DNA from: Acetilactobacillus jinshanensis_A
GTDB taxonomy: Bacteria; Bacillota; Bacilli; Lactobacillales; Lactobacillaceae
Direction: 5' to 3'
Length of the DNA stretch: 64,000 nucleotides
Assembly (NCBI GenBank): GCA_043289735.1
Contig: CP171343.1
Coordinates: 1,054,001 to 1,118,000, forward strand
Of the stretch, positions 1 through 8,108 are shown in pieces. The notes beneath the pieces are model-generated. The model did not search any database. It was not told the origin of the DNA and worked only from the letters and a program-made list of their open reading frames with translations. A program made the translations under genes and the position numbers. How positions within the stretch are numbered: position 1 is the first letter of the stretch; each line of letters begins with the position of its first letter.

Positions 1-1471
1 ATCCGCTGAGCGTTCGCAAAAGTTTGACGACGACGATGGCGATGATGAACTTTATTAAACAGTTCAGCTTCGGTTACCACGACTAGATCAGCGTCTTTAA
101 AGATAAAGCCGTTGGTCAAACGTTCCGAAATAATCTGAAATCTTTTCGGCATGATGTGATCCCAATTCGTCGGAATTACTTTTATTTTAAGCCGTCTAGG
201 TCATTGGTAACCTGCTGCATTCGCTTCTTATTGCCGACCATGATAACGACGGTTTGATGAGCTTTCGTCCAGACTTTAGCTTCCGTCTTCAATAACGGAA
301 TCTGGCCCCAGAAATGCTGCATGGATCGGGCTTGAATGTCCTGGATCTGATTGATCTTCAAGCCGCCCAGGCTCTTTTTGAATAACGCAAAGAACAGCTG
401 CGGATAGTTACCCCGCTGGCTTTCCTTCAGAAAATCCAAACTGAATTTAGTTCCGGACATAATCTGGGCCGCTTCTAATTTACCTTCGGTCCAGTGCCGT
501 TCGTCTTTTACGATCTGCTTATTGGACTGAATCAAACGGCTGTAATCATTAAAAATCACAACGGTATTCTTCGGCAGATAATCCATAATCGAATACGATT
601 GATCATAAAGATCGTTTGCGTACAGCAGCCAATGGCTGTCGGTGGCCCCCTTCTGTAACTCTTGAATGAAGGGCCGGATGTTAGCGGTCAAAGTCCGCTT
701 TAATTTGTTGCTCTTGATCGTTTTATAGCCATGATGTAGTCGCGCGTTAATCTTTTTAGCAGCGGACTGCCGCTGATCATCAGTTAAGACAAAATCCGTC
801 GCGGGAAGAATCTTGCAGCTATCAATCTTATTAATACTGGTCTGGTCCGACACGTTAAAGATCCGCAGCGAATCCACTTCGGTATCGAAGAAGTCGATTC
901 GAACCGGATAATCGGCGTTTAACGGATAAACGTCCACGATGGATCCCCGGATCGAGAATTCACCCGGGCCGGAAACCAAATTCTTATTAGAATAGCCCAT
1001 CTGGTGAAGCATTAACCGCAGATGCTCCAATTTAAAATGATCACCCGGTTTAACGTTGATCTGCGCATCGTTAAATTCTTTCGGCGCCGGTAGCATCCGA
1101 CGAATCCCAGAAACCGAAGTCACCACGATAACGGGTTTACCGGTTTGTAAAGCGTGCAAAGCCCGAACCCGCTGAGCCCGATAATGCGGAGAACTGGTGG
1201 CGACTTCAGCGGCGATCAGTTCTTCGACCGGAAATTCATACAGTTCATCCTGGGGAATAACGTTGGATAAATCATCCGCGATCTGATGCATATGATGTAA
1301 ATTATCGGTCACCAGTAGAATCGGCTGCTGACGATCTTCAAACAGAGCGTCCATAAACAGCGTCTGCGCCGATCCGGACATCCCCGTAATCAATTGACGA
1401 GTCGACGGCTTTAGCTGTTTAACGATCGCTTGATACTGCGGTAACCGCGTTAAATACTGTGTGAGCTCCAA
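1..1471 (-). pseudogene. mfd: Transcription-repair coupling factor Mfd, N-terminal part, frameshifted, runs off window
   Basis: Mfd removes RNA polymerase stalled at DNA lesions and recruits UvrA. The visible part covers the UvrB-homology domains (GMSGSAQTL near residue 40, RAQR and GEFSIRGSIVDVYPL around 145-195, typical of Mfd and UvrB). The reading frame stops with TAA at about 182 after LDGLK. Directly downstream another frame continues with IKVIP, ERLTNGF and VVTEAELFNK, then an Arg-rich stretch, which is the normal Mfd continuation, up to base 1. One extra A in the AAAA run at about 183-187 would restore one frame, so this looks like a one-base deletion in a homopolymer. The start chosen is TTG at 1471, six bases after an AAAGGAAG ribosome binding site; a longer version from TTG 1495 has no such site. 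pth lies immediately upstream. The RNAP-interacting and translocase domains lie outside the window. Confidence 0.9.
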
Positions 1472-1499
1472 AGTATTCTTCCTTTCGCTACACAACTAA

Positions 1500-2057
1500 T
1501 TAATTATACTTGTTCATTAATCGTCTAACCTTCGTTCCGGCGACCCAGTCGTTCAAGGCGTCAACGGCTTGTCCCTTTGCCTTTTCAAATTTGGGCTTCT
1601 GCTGAGCGGTGAACGGGCTCAATACGTAATCATCAACGGCCATGTGCTTAGGGTGAGCCGTACCCACGCGAATTCGGTTGAACCGGTTGGTCCCGATACA
1701 GTGAATAATACTTTTAATTCCGTTATGGCCGCCGGCGGATCCGTGATCACGAATCCGAATCTTACCGACCGGCAAATCCATATCGTCATAGGCTACGATC
1801 ATATCTTTAATACTAAGTTTAAAGAAATGCATTAGCGGCTGAACGGCACCTCCGGATAAATTCATATCAGTAGTCGGTTCTGCACAGATAACTTTTTCAC
1901 CGTTAACCATACCCGAACCAAAGCGGGCGTTCATTTTAACTTTACTTAAAATAATGTGATGCTGGTCAGCGAAGGAATTAACGACCATAAAGCCCGTATT
2001 ATGACGGGTGTTTTCAAATCGCATCCCAACGTTGCCCAAGCCAACGATTAATTTCAT
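1500..2057 (-). CDS. pth: Peptidyl-tRNA hydrolase
   Basis: Cleaves the ester bond of peptidyl-tRNAs that drop off ribosomes, recycling tRNA in the cytoplasm. The 185 residues match the usual length of bacterial Pth. The N-terminus LIVGLGNVG, the catalytic-His segment TRHNTGF near residue 20, the DDMDLPVGKIRIR segment with the conserved Asp near 92, and GSAGGHNGIKSI near 110 are all in place. It is followed 28 bases later by mfd, a common pth-mfd pairing in Bacilli, so the two are probably cotranscribed. A TATAAT-like box lies just upstream at about 2099-2108. Confidence 0.97.
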   Translation of the reverse strand: MKLIVGLGNVGMRFENTRHNTGFMVVNSFADQHHIILSKVKMNARFGSGMVNGEKVICAEPTTDMNLSGGAVQPLMHFFKLSIKDMIVAYDDMDLPVGKIRIRDHGSAGGHNGIKSIIHCIGTNRFNRIRVGTAHPKHMAVDDYVLSPFTAQQKPKFEKAKGQAVDALNDWVAGTKVRRLMNKYN

Positions 2058-2108
2058 ATCTGTAAAACGTTCCTTTCAACCTCAACGATTGTAATCTATT
2101 TTATTATA

Positions 2109-2462
2109 TCATACCAGGCCCACACTTTTAGCTAACGCTTCATCAACTTTTTTCATTAACGGTTGATCCAAATGATCGATCCGATCACTTAACCGCTGTT
2201 TATCGATCGTTCGAATCTGTTCCAGCAAAATCACTGAATTCTTAGCAATTTTAGAGTGGGCCGAACTAATTTTAACGTGGGTGGGCATCTTCGGTTTCGA
2301 ATTTCGGGCCGTAATCGCCGCCACGATCACCGTGGGACTATAATGGTTACCCACGTTATTCTGAATAATTAAGACCGGACGGTTGCCACCCTGTTCAGAT
2401 CCGACTACGGGCGAAAGGTCTGCATAAAAAATATCACCACGTTTAATTTCAATTTTTGACAT
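2109..2462 (-). CDS. MazF/PemK-family endoribonuclease toxin (EndoA/NdoA type)
   Basis: The family cleaves single-stranded mRNA at short sequences. The 117-residue protein has the MazF core: RGDIFYADLSPVVGSEQGG at the N-terminus (the E-Q-G-G loop), RPVLIIQNN, and the TARNSKPKMPTHV segment. It is the typical length of EndoA of Bacillus subtilis, which also lies downstream of alr. In B. subtilis a small antitoxin gene (ndoAI) sits between alr and ndoA. Here only 28 bases separate alr and mazF, too short to encode an antitoxin, and none is seen after the gene (pth follows after 51 bases). The toxin may be unpaired, controlled by a distant antitoxin, or attenuated. Confidence 0.93.
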   Translation of the reverse strand: MSKIEIKRGDIFYADLSPVVGSEQGGNRPVLIIQNNVGNHYSPTVIVAAITARNSKPKMPTHVKISSAHSKIAKNSVILLEQIRTIDKQRLSDRIDHLDQPLMKKVDEALAKSVGLV

Positions 2463-2490
2463 TTCGCATCATCTTCCGTCTTTAAAAAAA

Positions 2491-3593
2491 TTAATTAACG
2501 TACTTTCGCGGTAAACGATTGGTAAAACCACAGGCGATTTCGTAATGAATGGTGTGACAATAGTCGGCTAAATCCTGCAAGCTAATCTGGTGATCACCGT
2601 TTTTGCCCACGATCGTAACTTTAGTTCCCGGCTTCATTTGGTGCGGCAATCGAACCATGAATTGATCCATACAAATTTCACCGATGACCGGACAAAACTG
2701 ACCATCGATCAAAACGTGAAAGCCCTGCAAATCACGACGATAACCATCGGCATAACCGATCGGAACCGTGCCGACCCATTGATCACCTTTAGCCGTATAA
2801 GTCGCGCCGTAACCGATCGATCGACCGGTCTCCACTTTTTTAACGTAACTCAATTCGGTCACGACCGACATCGCCGGCTCTAATTTAAACGGCGGCTTAA
2901 TCGCACCGGCCGACGGATTCAGGCCGTAGCCCGCGGCACCGTAACGAATCAGGTTACCGTTACAGGCCTGGTGCCAGAGGCTGGTCGCTGAATTAGAAAC
3001 GTGAACGAAATTCGGTCGCGGCTTAACCACCTGCATCAATTTCTTAAAGCGGGTGAACTGAAGCTTAAAATATGTATCCTTAGGTGAATCAGCCGTAGCG
3101 AAATGGGTAAAGATCCCTTCAAAATCAAGCTGGTGGGGATTTCGTTTAAAATGATTTAAAGCCCGTTGCAAGCCCGACTGAGTCTGAAAACCGATTCGAC
3201 CCATTCCGGTATCTAAACCGATATGAACACGTAATCGATCATTAAGGCTGCTTTCTGCAACCACCAATCTGAAGAAACGGTCAGTGAAATTTTCTGCTCT
3301 GCGGCCAGCGCAACGTTATTAAGATCAGTTAAGCCTAAGACCAGGATCGGATCTTTAACGCCAGCTCGCCGCAATTCAAGAGCTTCATCTAAAATCGCAA
3401 CACAAAATCCAGAAGCGCCGGCTTTTTTAGCCACTTTAGCGACTTGAACGGCACCGTGTCCATAGCCATTAGCTTTAACCACCATAAATAAACGGGTTCC
3501 GTGATCTAAACGCTGATATTCAGAATGAATATTATGGTATAAAGCCGCCCGATCAACAATGACCCGGGCGTTACGATGAATTCCGACTGCCAT
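2491..3593 (-). pseudogene. alr: Alanine racemase, interrupted by one frameshift
   Basis: PLP enzyme that makes D-alanine for peptidoglycan and teichoic acid. Together the two frames give about 366 residues, the normal length. The first frame holds the PLP lysine motif VVKANGYGHG near residue 39 and ends abnormally after SLTVSSDW. The second holds HIGLDTGMGRIG, the catalytic Tyr motif SIGYGATY and the C-terminal barrel. One added T in the ATTGG sequence near 3264-3268 would join SSD to LVVAESSLND and restore the gene. Located between murF and mazF, consistent with the lactobacillar murF-alr order, although acpS and a DEAD-box helicase often found between them are absent. Because alr is normally essential without external D-alanine, sequencing error must be considered. 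Confidence 0.92.
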
Positions 3594-3648
3594 TTAGCAA
3601 CACTTCTTTCGTTTTAATAACTCGTTAATTCTAACATTAATTAAATTT

Positions 3649-5022
3649 TTATTTCGTAATTTTAGCTAGAACTTTTTCTAAATGAATACCGTGACTTGCT
3701 TTAAGCATAACTTCATCTTTAGACGTAAATTCGTTTTCTAGATCCCGGGTCAACTGAGCCAGTTGATCAGCACGATAATAATGAACGGCACCGGCCGGAT
3801 ACTTACCCTTTAAAGCTGCTTCTAAAGCATCCATATCGGTTCCAATCAAATAGACCGACTGAATCTTTTTGGGATCTAAATCTTTAGCTAACGAAGCGTG
3901 CATAGCTTTCGAATTTTTACCTAATTCCAGCATGTCACCCAAGACAGCAATCCGTTTACCATTAGTATGAGTCGCGGAAAAGGTCTTTAAAACCGCTCGA
4001 GCAGCACTGGGGTTCGAGTTATAAACGTCACTTAGTACTGGTTCACCTTTAATCCCGGTCAGCCATTCGGTTCGGTTCTGGGTTAACGGGGCGTTCATCA
4101 AGCCTTTCTTCATATTTTGCGGAGTAATCCTGAATAAACTAGCGATTAACAATGCTCCACAGGCGTTATTAACGTTATAATCACCGAGAATCGGAATCGT
4201 AAACTTCTGATTAGGATATTTATTGACCGTAAATTCAGTCTTAGTATTGTAGCCTTTAATTTGCGTTGGATAAAGATCATTAGAAGCCTGATCACCAAAG
4301 GTCAGTTGCTTTTGGCTAACCTTCTTAGCTCGTGACTGTAGTAACGGTTCGTCACCGTTGAACATAAACGTCCCGTCAGCTTTCAAACCGTGAGTAATTT
4401 CCATCTTAGCGTTGGCAATCCCAGCTCGGCTGCCTAAATTTCCGATGTGAGCTTCGCCAATCATGGTGATCAACGCAACGTCGGGCTCAGCAATCTTGCT
4501 GTGCCGATCCAATTGACCATAGTTATCCATTCCCATTTCAACCACTAAAATCTGGGTATCGGGATTCATCGATAAGATCGTGACCGGCACCCCGATCGCG
4601 TTATTAAAGCTGGCGTGGGTCTTAACCACCCGATATTGGGTAGCCAAAACCGAAGCGGTCAAATCTTTAGTGGTGGTCTTACCGTTACTGCCGGTAATCG
4701 CGACCACTTTCGGATTAACTTTTTCTCGATAATAATGAGCTAACTTCTGCAAAGCCTTGAACGGATCCTTAACCACGATAACCGGAAAGTCCTTGGGCGG
4801 ATTCGGATGATCAGCGGCCCAAAAACTAGCTGCGGCGCCGTTCTTTCGGGCACTCGGTAAAAATTTATGGCCGTCCCGCTTATCAGTTAAGGGCACGAAA
4901 AGCGCGCCCGGCTTTAGCCGGCGACTATCAAACGCCGCACTAGTAACCATCTGATCACCGTACTGGCTAACGTCGTTTTCCGCCGAAACTGCCTGAGCAA
5001 CTTCTTTTACTGTCATCCTCAT
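3649..5022 (-). CDS. murF: UDP-N-acetylmuramoyl-tripeptide--D-alanyl-D-alanine ligase
   Basis: Adds the D-Ala-D-Ala dipeptide to UDP-MurNAc-tripeptide, the last cytoplasmic step of the muropeptide precursor. The 457 residues show the Mur ligase plan: N-terminal substrate domain with FDSRRLKPGALFVPL, the ATP loop ITGSNGKTTTKD near residue 108, EMGMDNYGQLDRHSKIAEPDVALIT in pieces around 165-190, NAIGVP, and the C-terminal domain with DVYNSNPSA and VLGDMLELG. It lies upstream of alr, so D-alanine supply and its use in the wall are adjacent. The first two Met codons are two codons apart (ATG AGG ATG); which one is used is unclear. Confidence 0.96.
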   Translation of the reverse strand: MRMTVKEVAQAVSAENDVSQYGDQMVTSAAFDSRRLKPGALFVPLTDKRDGHKFLPSARKNGAAASFWAADHPNPPKDFPVIVVKDPFKALQKLAHYYREKVNPKVVAITGSNGKTTTKDLTASVLATQYRVVKTHASFNNAIGVPVTILSMNPDTQILVVEMGMDNYGQLDRHSKIAEPDVALITMIGEAHIGNLGSRAGIANAKMEITHGLKADGTFMFNGDEPLLQSRAKKVSQKQLTFGDQASNDLYPTQIKGYNTKTEFTVNKYPNQKFTIPILGDYNVNNACGALLIASLFRITPQNMKKGLMNAPLTQNRTEWLTGIKGEPVLSDVYNSNPSAARAVLKTFSATHTNGKRIAVLGDMLELGKNSKAMHASLAKDLDPKKIQSVYLIGTDMDALEAALKGKYPAGAVHYYRADQLAQLTRDLENEFTSKDEVMLKASHGIHLEKVLAKITK

Positions 5023-5056
5023 ATACGAGTATCGCTTCTTTCAATTTACGTTTTAA

Positions 5057-5296
5057 TCAATGCTGCTTATGATTATTAAGGTGTAACCGCCATTTTTTCT
5101 TGGGTTCGTTATAAAGCAGCCAGCCCACTTTAATGGCGTTTTGATAAATATCCGACTTATAGTACCAAGTCGATTGAGCATCGGGATACCTTTCAACTAA
5201 TAACGGAATGCTAAAGATTCGGTGACGCTTAGTTTTACTGGTTTCATCAAACGCAATAATCATGCCGTTTTCAGTAATTCGAACTAATTTCTTCAA
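5057..5296 (-). CDS. Hypothetical protein, possibly the C-terminal part of the upstream gene
   Basis: A 79-residue protein with no family I recognise. It begins with TTG inside the last codons of the upstream gene (26-base overlap in another frame) and has only a weak ribosome binding site. The sequence starts KKLVRITENGM and ends with a basic, His-rich tail (WRLHLNNHKQH). Two readings fit. It may be a separate translationally coupled gene, or the upstream 180-residue protein and this one may be a single protein of about 250 residues split by one extra T in the TTT at about 5287-5289. Given the many one-base lesions in this window the second reading is quite possible. Confidence 0.5.
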   Translation of the reverse strand: MKKLVRITENGMIIAFDETSKTKRHRIFSIPLLVERYPDAQSTWYYKSDIYQNAIKVGWLLYNEPKKKWRLHLNNHKQH

Positions 5297-5813
5297 ACTT
5301 ACCCAGTGACATAAAATGCAGATTAAGATGAAAATTTTTAATGGTTAGCCACATGTGACGTTTAATAGATCCGTTGAGTACCCGGTTAAACGTGGTTAAA
5401 TGGCGATAGTAAATCTTAGTAAAATGAGCGCGCATCATTAAATAAATGTATTGATTATGAAGTTTAGACGAAAAGGCTTCATGCATGGGAAAGCCCATGT
5501 GGCTTAAATAAAGCAGATCCGCGATTTCATAATCCAACAGCTCATCCAGATCTTCGTTACTGTGATAATCAATGACTCGCTTATTATTAATCTTATCGTT
5601 CAACAGATACGCCTTAACGTTTTGCGGGCCCTGAATAACGCTAAATTTGGTATGTGCATTCAAGCCGTTAGCGTGACGGCGATCATCATTAAGTAATATA
5701 ATGTTATGCGGAATTTCTTTTAATCCACGGACGAAGTCAATCGGGTCAATTCCTCTAGCGACCACCATTCTCCGCACCATATCCGTACTAACGTAAATAA
5801 AATTATTCCGCAT
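5271..5813 (-). CDS. Hypothetical protein
   Basis: About 180 residues beginning MRNNFIYVSTDMVRRMVV; this ATG at 5813 is preceded by an AAGGAAG ribosome binding site, whereas the frame extended upstream would run into the divergent phosphatase gene. The protein is rich in His, Asn and Tyr, with an acidic middle segment (EDLDELLDYEIADL) and a basic C-terminal half. No transmembrane segment or catalytic motif is evident. I do not recognise the family. It may be continuous with the following 79-residue frame if a frameshift is present at its end. It is transcribed in the direction of murF. Confidence 0.6.
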   Translation of the reverse strand: MRNNFIYVSTDMVRRMVVARGIDPIDFVRGLKEIPHNIILLNDDRRHANGLNAHTKFSVIQGPQNVKAYLLNDKINNKRVIDYHSNEDLDELLDYEIADLLYLSHMGFPMHEAFSSKLHNQYIYLMMRAHFTKIYYRHLTTFNRVLNGSIKRHMWLTIKNFHLNLHFMSLGKFEEISSNY

Positions 5814-5910
5814 CTTAAAATCACGCTTCCTTATTACGTGATTTATTATACTATGGTTAAGCGGAATTTCCGTTACAGTAAGTTTACATTTTGCATAAAG
5901 GATGTGAATT

Positions 5911-6381
5911 ATGACCAAAGTCCTTTTCGTTTGTTTAGGCAACGTCTGCCGATCAGCAATGGCCGACGCCATTTTTCGGCGGTTAGTTAAAGAAGCCGGA
6001 GTTCAAGATCAATACCAAATTGATTCTGCCGGGACCAGTGACGAAGAACAAGGCCATTTACCAAATCCTCACGTTCGAAAAATTCTTACTGAACACGGCT
6101 ATGACTATCATTATCTTCACGCGCGGCAAATTACGCCGCAAGACTATCGTTGGGCCGATTACATCATCGGGATGGATACCCAGAACGTAGCGGATCTAAA
6201 AGCTAACGCACCCAAAGGTTGTCAGTCTAAAATTCATCTCTGCCTTAACATTTTACCCAATCATCAGGGTCAGGAAATTCCGGATCCCTGGTTTACTCAC
6301 CGCTTTAATTACACCTACCAAGTCTTAACAAAAGTTCTGCCCGTCTGGCTTCGTTACTTTCAAAGTCATACCCAAAAATAA
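5911..6381 (+). CDS. Low-molecular-weight protein-tyrosine phosphatase
   Basis: Cytoplasmic phosphatase of the arsenate-reductase-like LMW-PTP fold that hydrolyses phosphotyrosine through a cysteinyl-phosphate intermediate. The 156 residues carry the P-loop at the N-terminus (FVCLGNVCRSAMAD, CX5R with Cys and Arg present), the SAGTSDEEQG segment, DYIIGMD near 90, and the general-acid loop IPDPWF near residue 130. Length is normal. The gene is transcribed alone, divergent from the hypothetical pair, with an AAAGGATG ribosome binding site 7 bases before ATG, and ends at a bidirectional terminator shared with rpmE2. Its substrate cannot be inferred; no BY-kinase or capsule gene is nearby. Confidence 0.95.
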   Translation: MTKVLFVCLGNVCRSAMADAIFRRLVKEAGVQDQYQIDSAGTSDEEQGHLPNPHVRKILTEHGYDYHYLHARQITPQDYRWADYIIGMDTQNVADLKANAPKGCQSKIHLCLNILPNHQGQEIPDPWFTHRFNYTYQVLTKVLPVWLRYFQSHTQK

Positions 6382-6388
6382 GTAAAAT

Positions 6389-6424
6389 AAAAAGCCGTTA
6401 AGATAATATCTTAACGACTTTTAG
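6389..6424. terminator. Bidirectional rho-independent terminator
   Basis: Inverted repeat AAAAGCCGTTAAGAT / ATCTTAACGACTTTT with a short AT loop between two convergent genes (phosphatase on plus, rpmE2 on minus). A-tract on one side and T-tract on the other allow it to work in both directions. Confidence 0.85.
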
Positions 6425-6440
6425 ATTTATTTAATTAAAA

Positions 6441-6701
6441 TTACTTATTGTTCTTTTTGTCCAAGCCGTAACGTTTATTGAACTTATCCACGGCACCGGC
6501 AGTCTTAGTTAAGTTTTCTTGACCAGTGTAGAATGGATGAGAACTAGACGAAATTTCAACTAAGATTAAAGGATATTTTTTACCATCTTTCCAAGTGATG
6601 GTCTTGTTAGACTTACAAGTAGAACCGGTCTTAAATGCAAATCCAGTACTCGTATCCTTAAATACGACTTGGTGGTAATCTGGATGGATTCCTTTCTTCA
6701 T
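6441..6701 (-). CDS. rpmE2: 50S ribosomal protein L31, type B
   Basis: An 86-residue ribosomal protein of the B type: it starts MKKGIHPDYHQVVFKDTSTG, has FKTGSTCKSNKTI and ends in the SSSHPFYTGQENLTKTAGAVDKFNKRYG-type region. The zinc-binding CxxC pair of the A type is absent, as expected for type B, so it does not depend on zinc. It is a single-gene unit with its own promoter upstream (see 6768-6796) and a terminator downstream. Its position next to murA is the usual lactobacillar arrangement. Confidence 0.96.
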   Translation of the reverse strand: MKKGIHPDYHQVVFKDTSTGFAFKTGSTCKSNKTITWKDGKKYPLILVEISSSSHPFYTGQENLTKTAGAVDKFNKRYGLDKKNNK

Positions 6702-6767
6702 ACTTTATCGCTCCTTTGCCCTGAATCATTTATTCGAATCAGAGATTATCGATTAGTCGACCTTACA

Positions 6768-6796
6768 ATAATAACATGATTCAGAATTTTTATCAA
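6768..6796 (-). promoter_or_regulatory. Sigma-A type promoter of rpmE2
   Basis: TTGATA (6791-6796) and TATTAT (6768-6773) read on the minus strand with a 17-base spacer, about 66 bases upstream of the rpmE2 start codon and downstream of the murA stop. Confidence 0.7.
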
Positions 6797-6807
6797 TTTT
6801 ATCTTAA

Positions 6808-8013
6808 TTATTCCCTTACTAATTCAACGTTAGCGTTCAAATTAGTCAGTTTACCAATGATGTTGTCATAGCCACGTAAAATATTACCGGCCTTCGAAAT
6901 TACCGTGGTTCCGTGAGCCATTAATCCGGCAATCACGTCGGCGGCGCCGGCTCGGATCTCATCAGCTTTTATGTGAGCGCCCGTTAAATGATCCGTATGC
7001 TTAATAACGATCAAGCCGTCTTGATTAACGTGAATATGAGCACCCATTTTAGCTAACTGAGGAACGTGCTTAGTCCGATGCGGATAAATCGTATCACGAA
7101 TCACACTTTCACCATCAGCCTTTAACAACAGCGGTGTAATCGGCTGCTGTAAATCGGTCGCAAAGCCCGGAAACGGTTGGGTCTTAATCTTAACGCCCAT
7201 TTCACGAAGCTTATTCATAAAAGCCTTTAAATGCGCGGGAATTACGTTATTAATCTTAATACCGTTACCAACGGCAGCCGCCATCGATAAATACGTTCCG
7301 GCTTCGATCCGATCGGGAATAATTCGATGCGGATGCGGAGCCTTTAAACTTTTAACGCCGTGAACCATAATGGTATGGGTGCCTTCACCGGTAATGTGAG
7401 CACCCATTTCATTCAAGAAATTAACAACGTCAATAATTTCGGGTTCTTTAGCCGCATTCTCAATCACGGTCGTCCCATGGGCCTTAACCGCCGCCAATAA
7501 AGAATTAATGGTGGCGCCGACGGAAACCATCGCTAAATGAATTCGCGCACCGTGCAAGCCTTTACCGTGGGTCGTTAAATGAATACAGCCGTTATTTTCG
7601 GTCACGGTCGCACCTAAACGACGAAAAGCTTTGATATGCTGATCAATCGGTCGCGGACCAAAACTATCACCGCCGGGTAAGTTAACGGTTGCGTGACCAA
7701 ATCTACCTAATAGAGCACCCATAAAATAATACGAGGCCCGTAAGCTAGCAATGGCCTTACCCGATAACTTATTATCTTTAATATGGGTTGGATCAATCGT
7801 AATGTTTCGATGAACAAATTTAGAAGGTACGTTCATGGATTCTAAAATCATCATTAAATTATGAACGTCTAAAATATCAGGAACCATTAATAACTTCACG
7901 GGCGTATCAGCCAAAATCGCGGCGGGAATCAGAGCAACGGTACTGTTTTTAGCACCGCCGATCGTAACTTCACCCGATAGCCGATTGCCACCATGAATTA
8001 TCATTTCGTTCAT
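6808..8013 (-). CDS. murA: UDP-N-acetylglucosamine 1-carboxyvinyltransferase (MurA), Asp at the catalytic Cys position
   Basis: First committed step of peptidoglycan synthesis: transfers enolpyruvate from PEP to UDP-GlcNAc. The 401 residues are slightly shorter than the usual 417-430. GGAKNSTVALIPAAIL at residues 19-34 holds the conserved Lys-Asn pair, and GPRPIDQHIKAF follows the active-site loop. The loop reads LPGGDSFGPRP where most MurA have PGGC, so the Cys attacked by fosfomycin is Asp (codon GAT, checked on the nucleotide sequence). In other bacteria Cys-to-Asp gives an active but fosfomycin-insensitive enzyme. The gene lies between pyrG and rpmE2. No second murA copy is visible in this window, though Bacillota commonly have two. 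Confidence 0.94.
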   Translation of the reverse strand: MNEMIIHGGNRLSGEVTIGGAKNSTVALIPAAILADTPVKLLMVPDILDVHNLMMILESMNVPSKFVHRNITIDPTHIKDNKLSGKAIASLRASYYFMGALLGRFGHATVNLPGGDSFGPRPIDQHIKAFRRLGATVTENNGCIHLTTHGKGLHGARIHLAMVSVGATINSLLAAVKAHGTTVIENAAKEPEIIDVVNFLNEMGAHITGEGTHTIMVHGVKSLKAPHPHRIIPDRIEAGTYLSMAAAVGNGIKINNVIPAHLKAFMNKLREMGVKIKTQPFPGFATDLQQPITPLLLKADGESVIRDTIYPHRTKHVPQLAKMGAHIHVNQDGLIVIKHTDHLTGAHIKADEIRAGAADVIAGLMAHGTTVISKAGNILRGYDNIIGKLTNLNANVELVRE

Positions 8014-8108
8014 TTTTTATTTCCTCACTTAATTTTCGTTAACTAGAAATGATTGTGGCAATATAAATGCCCCGTAAAGGATAAATCTTGATCCGTTTTA
8101 ACGCAAAC

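Noticed and set aside
1569..1835. Plus-strand ORF of 88 codons opposite pth
   Set aside because: Antisense shadow of pth; no ribosome binding site, and the minus strand encodes a clearly conserved protein.
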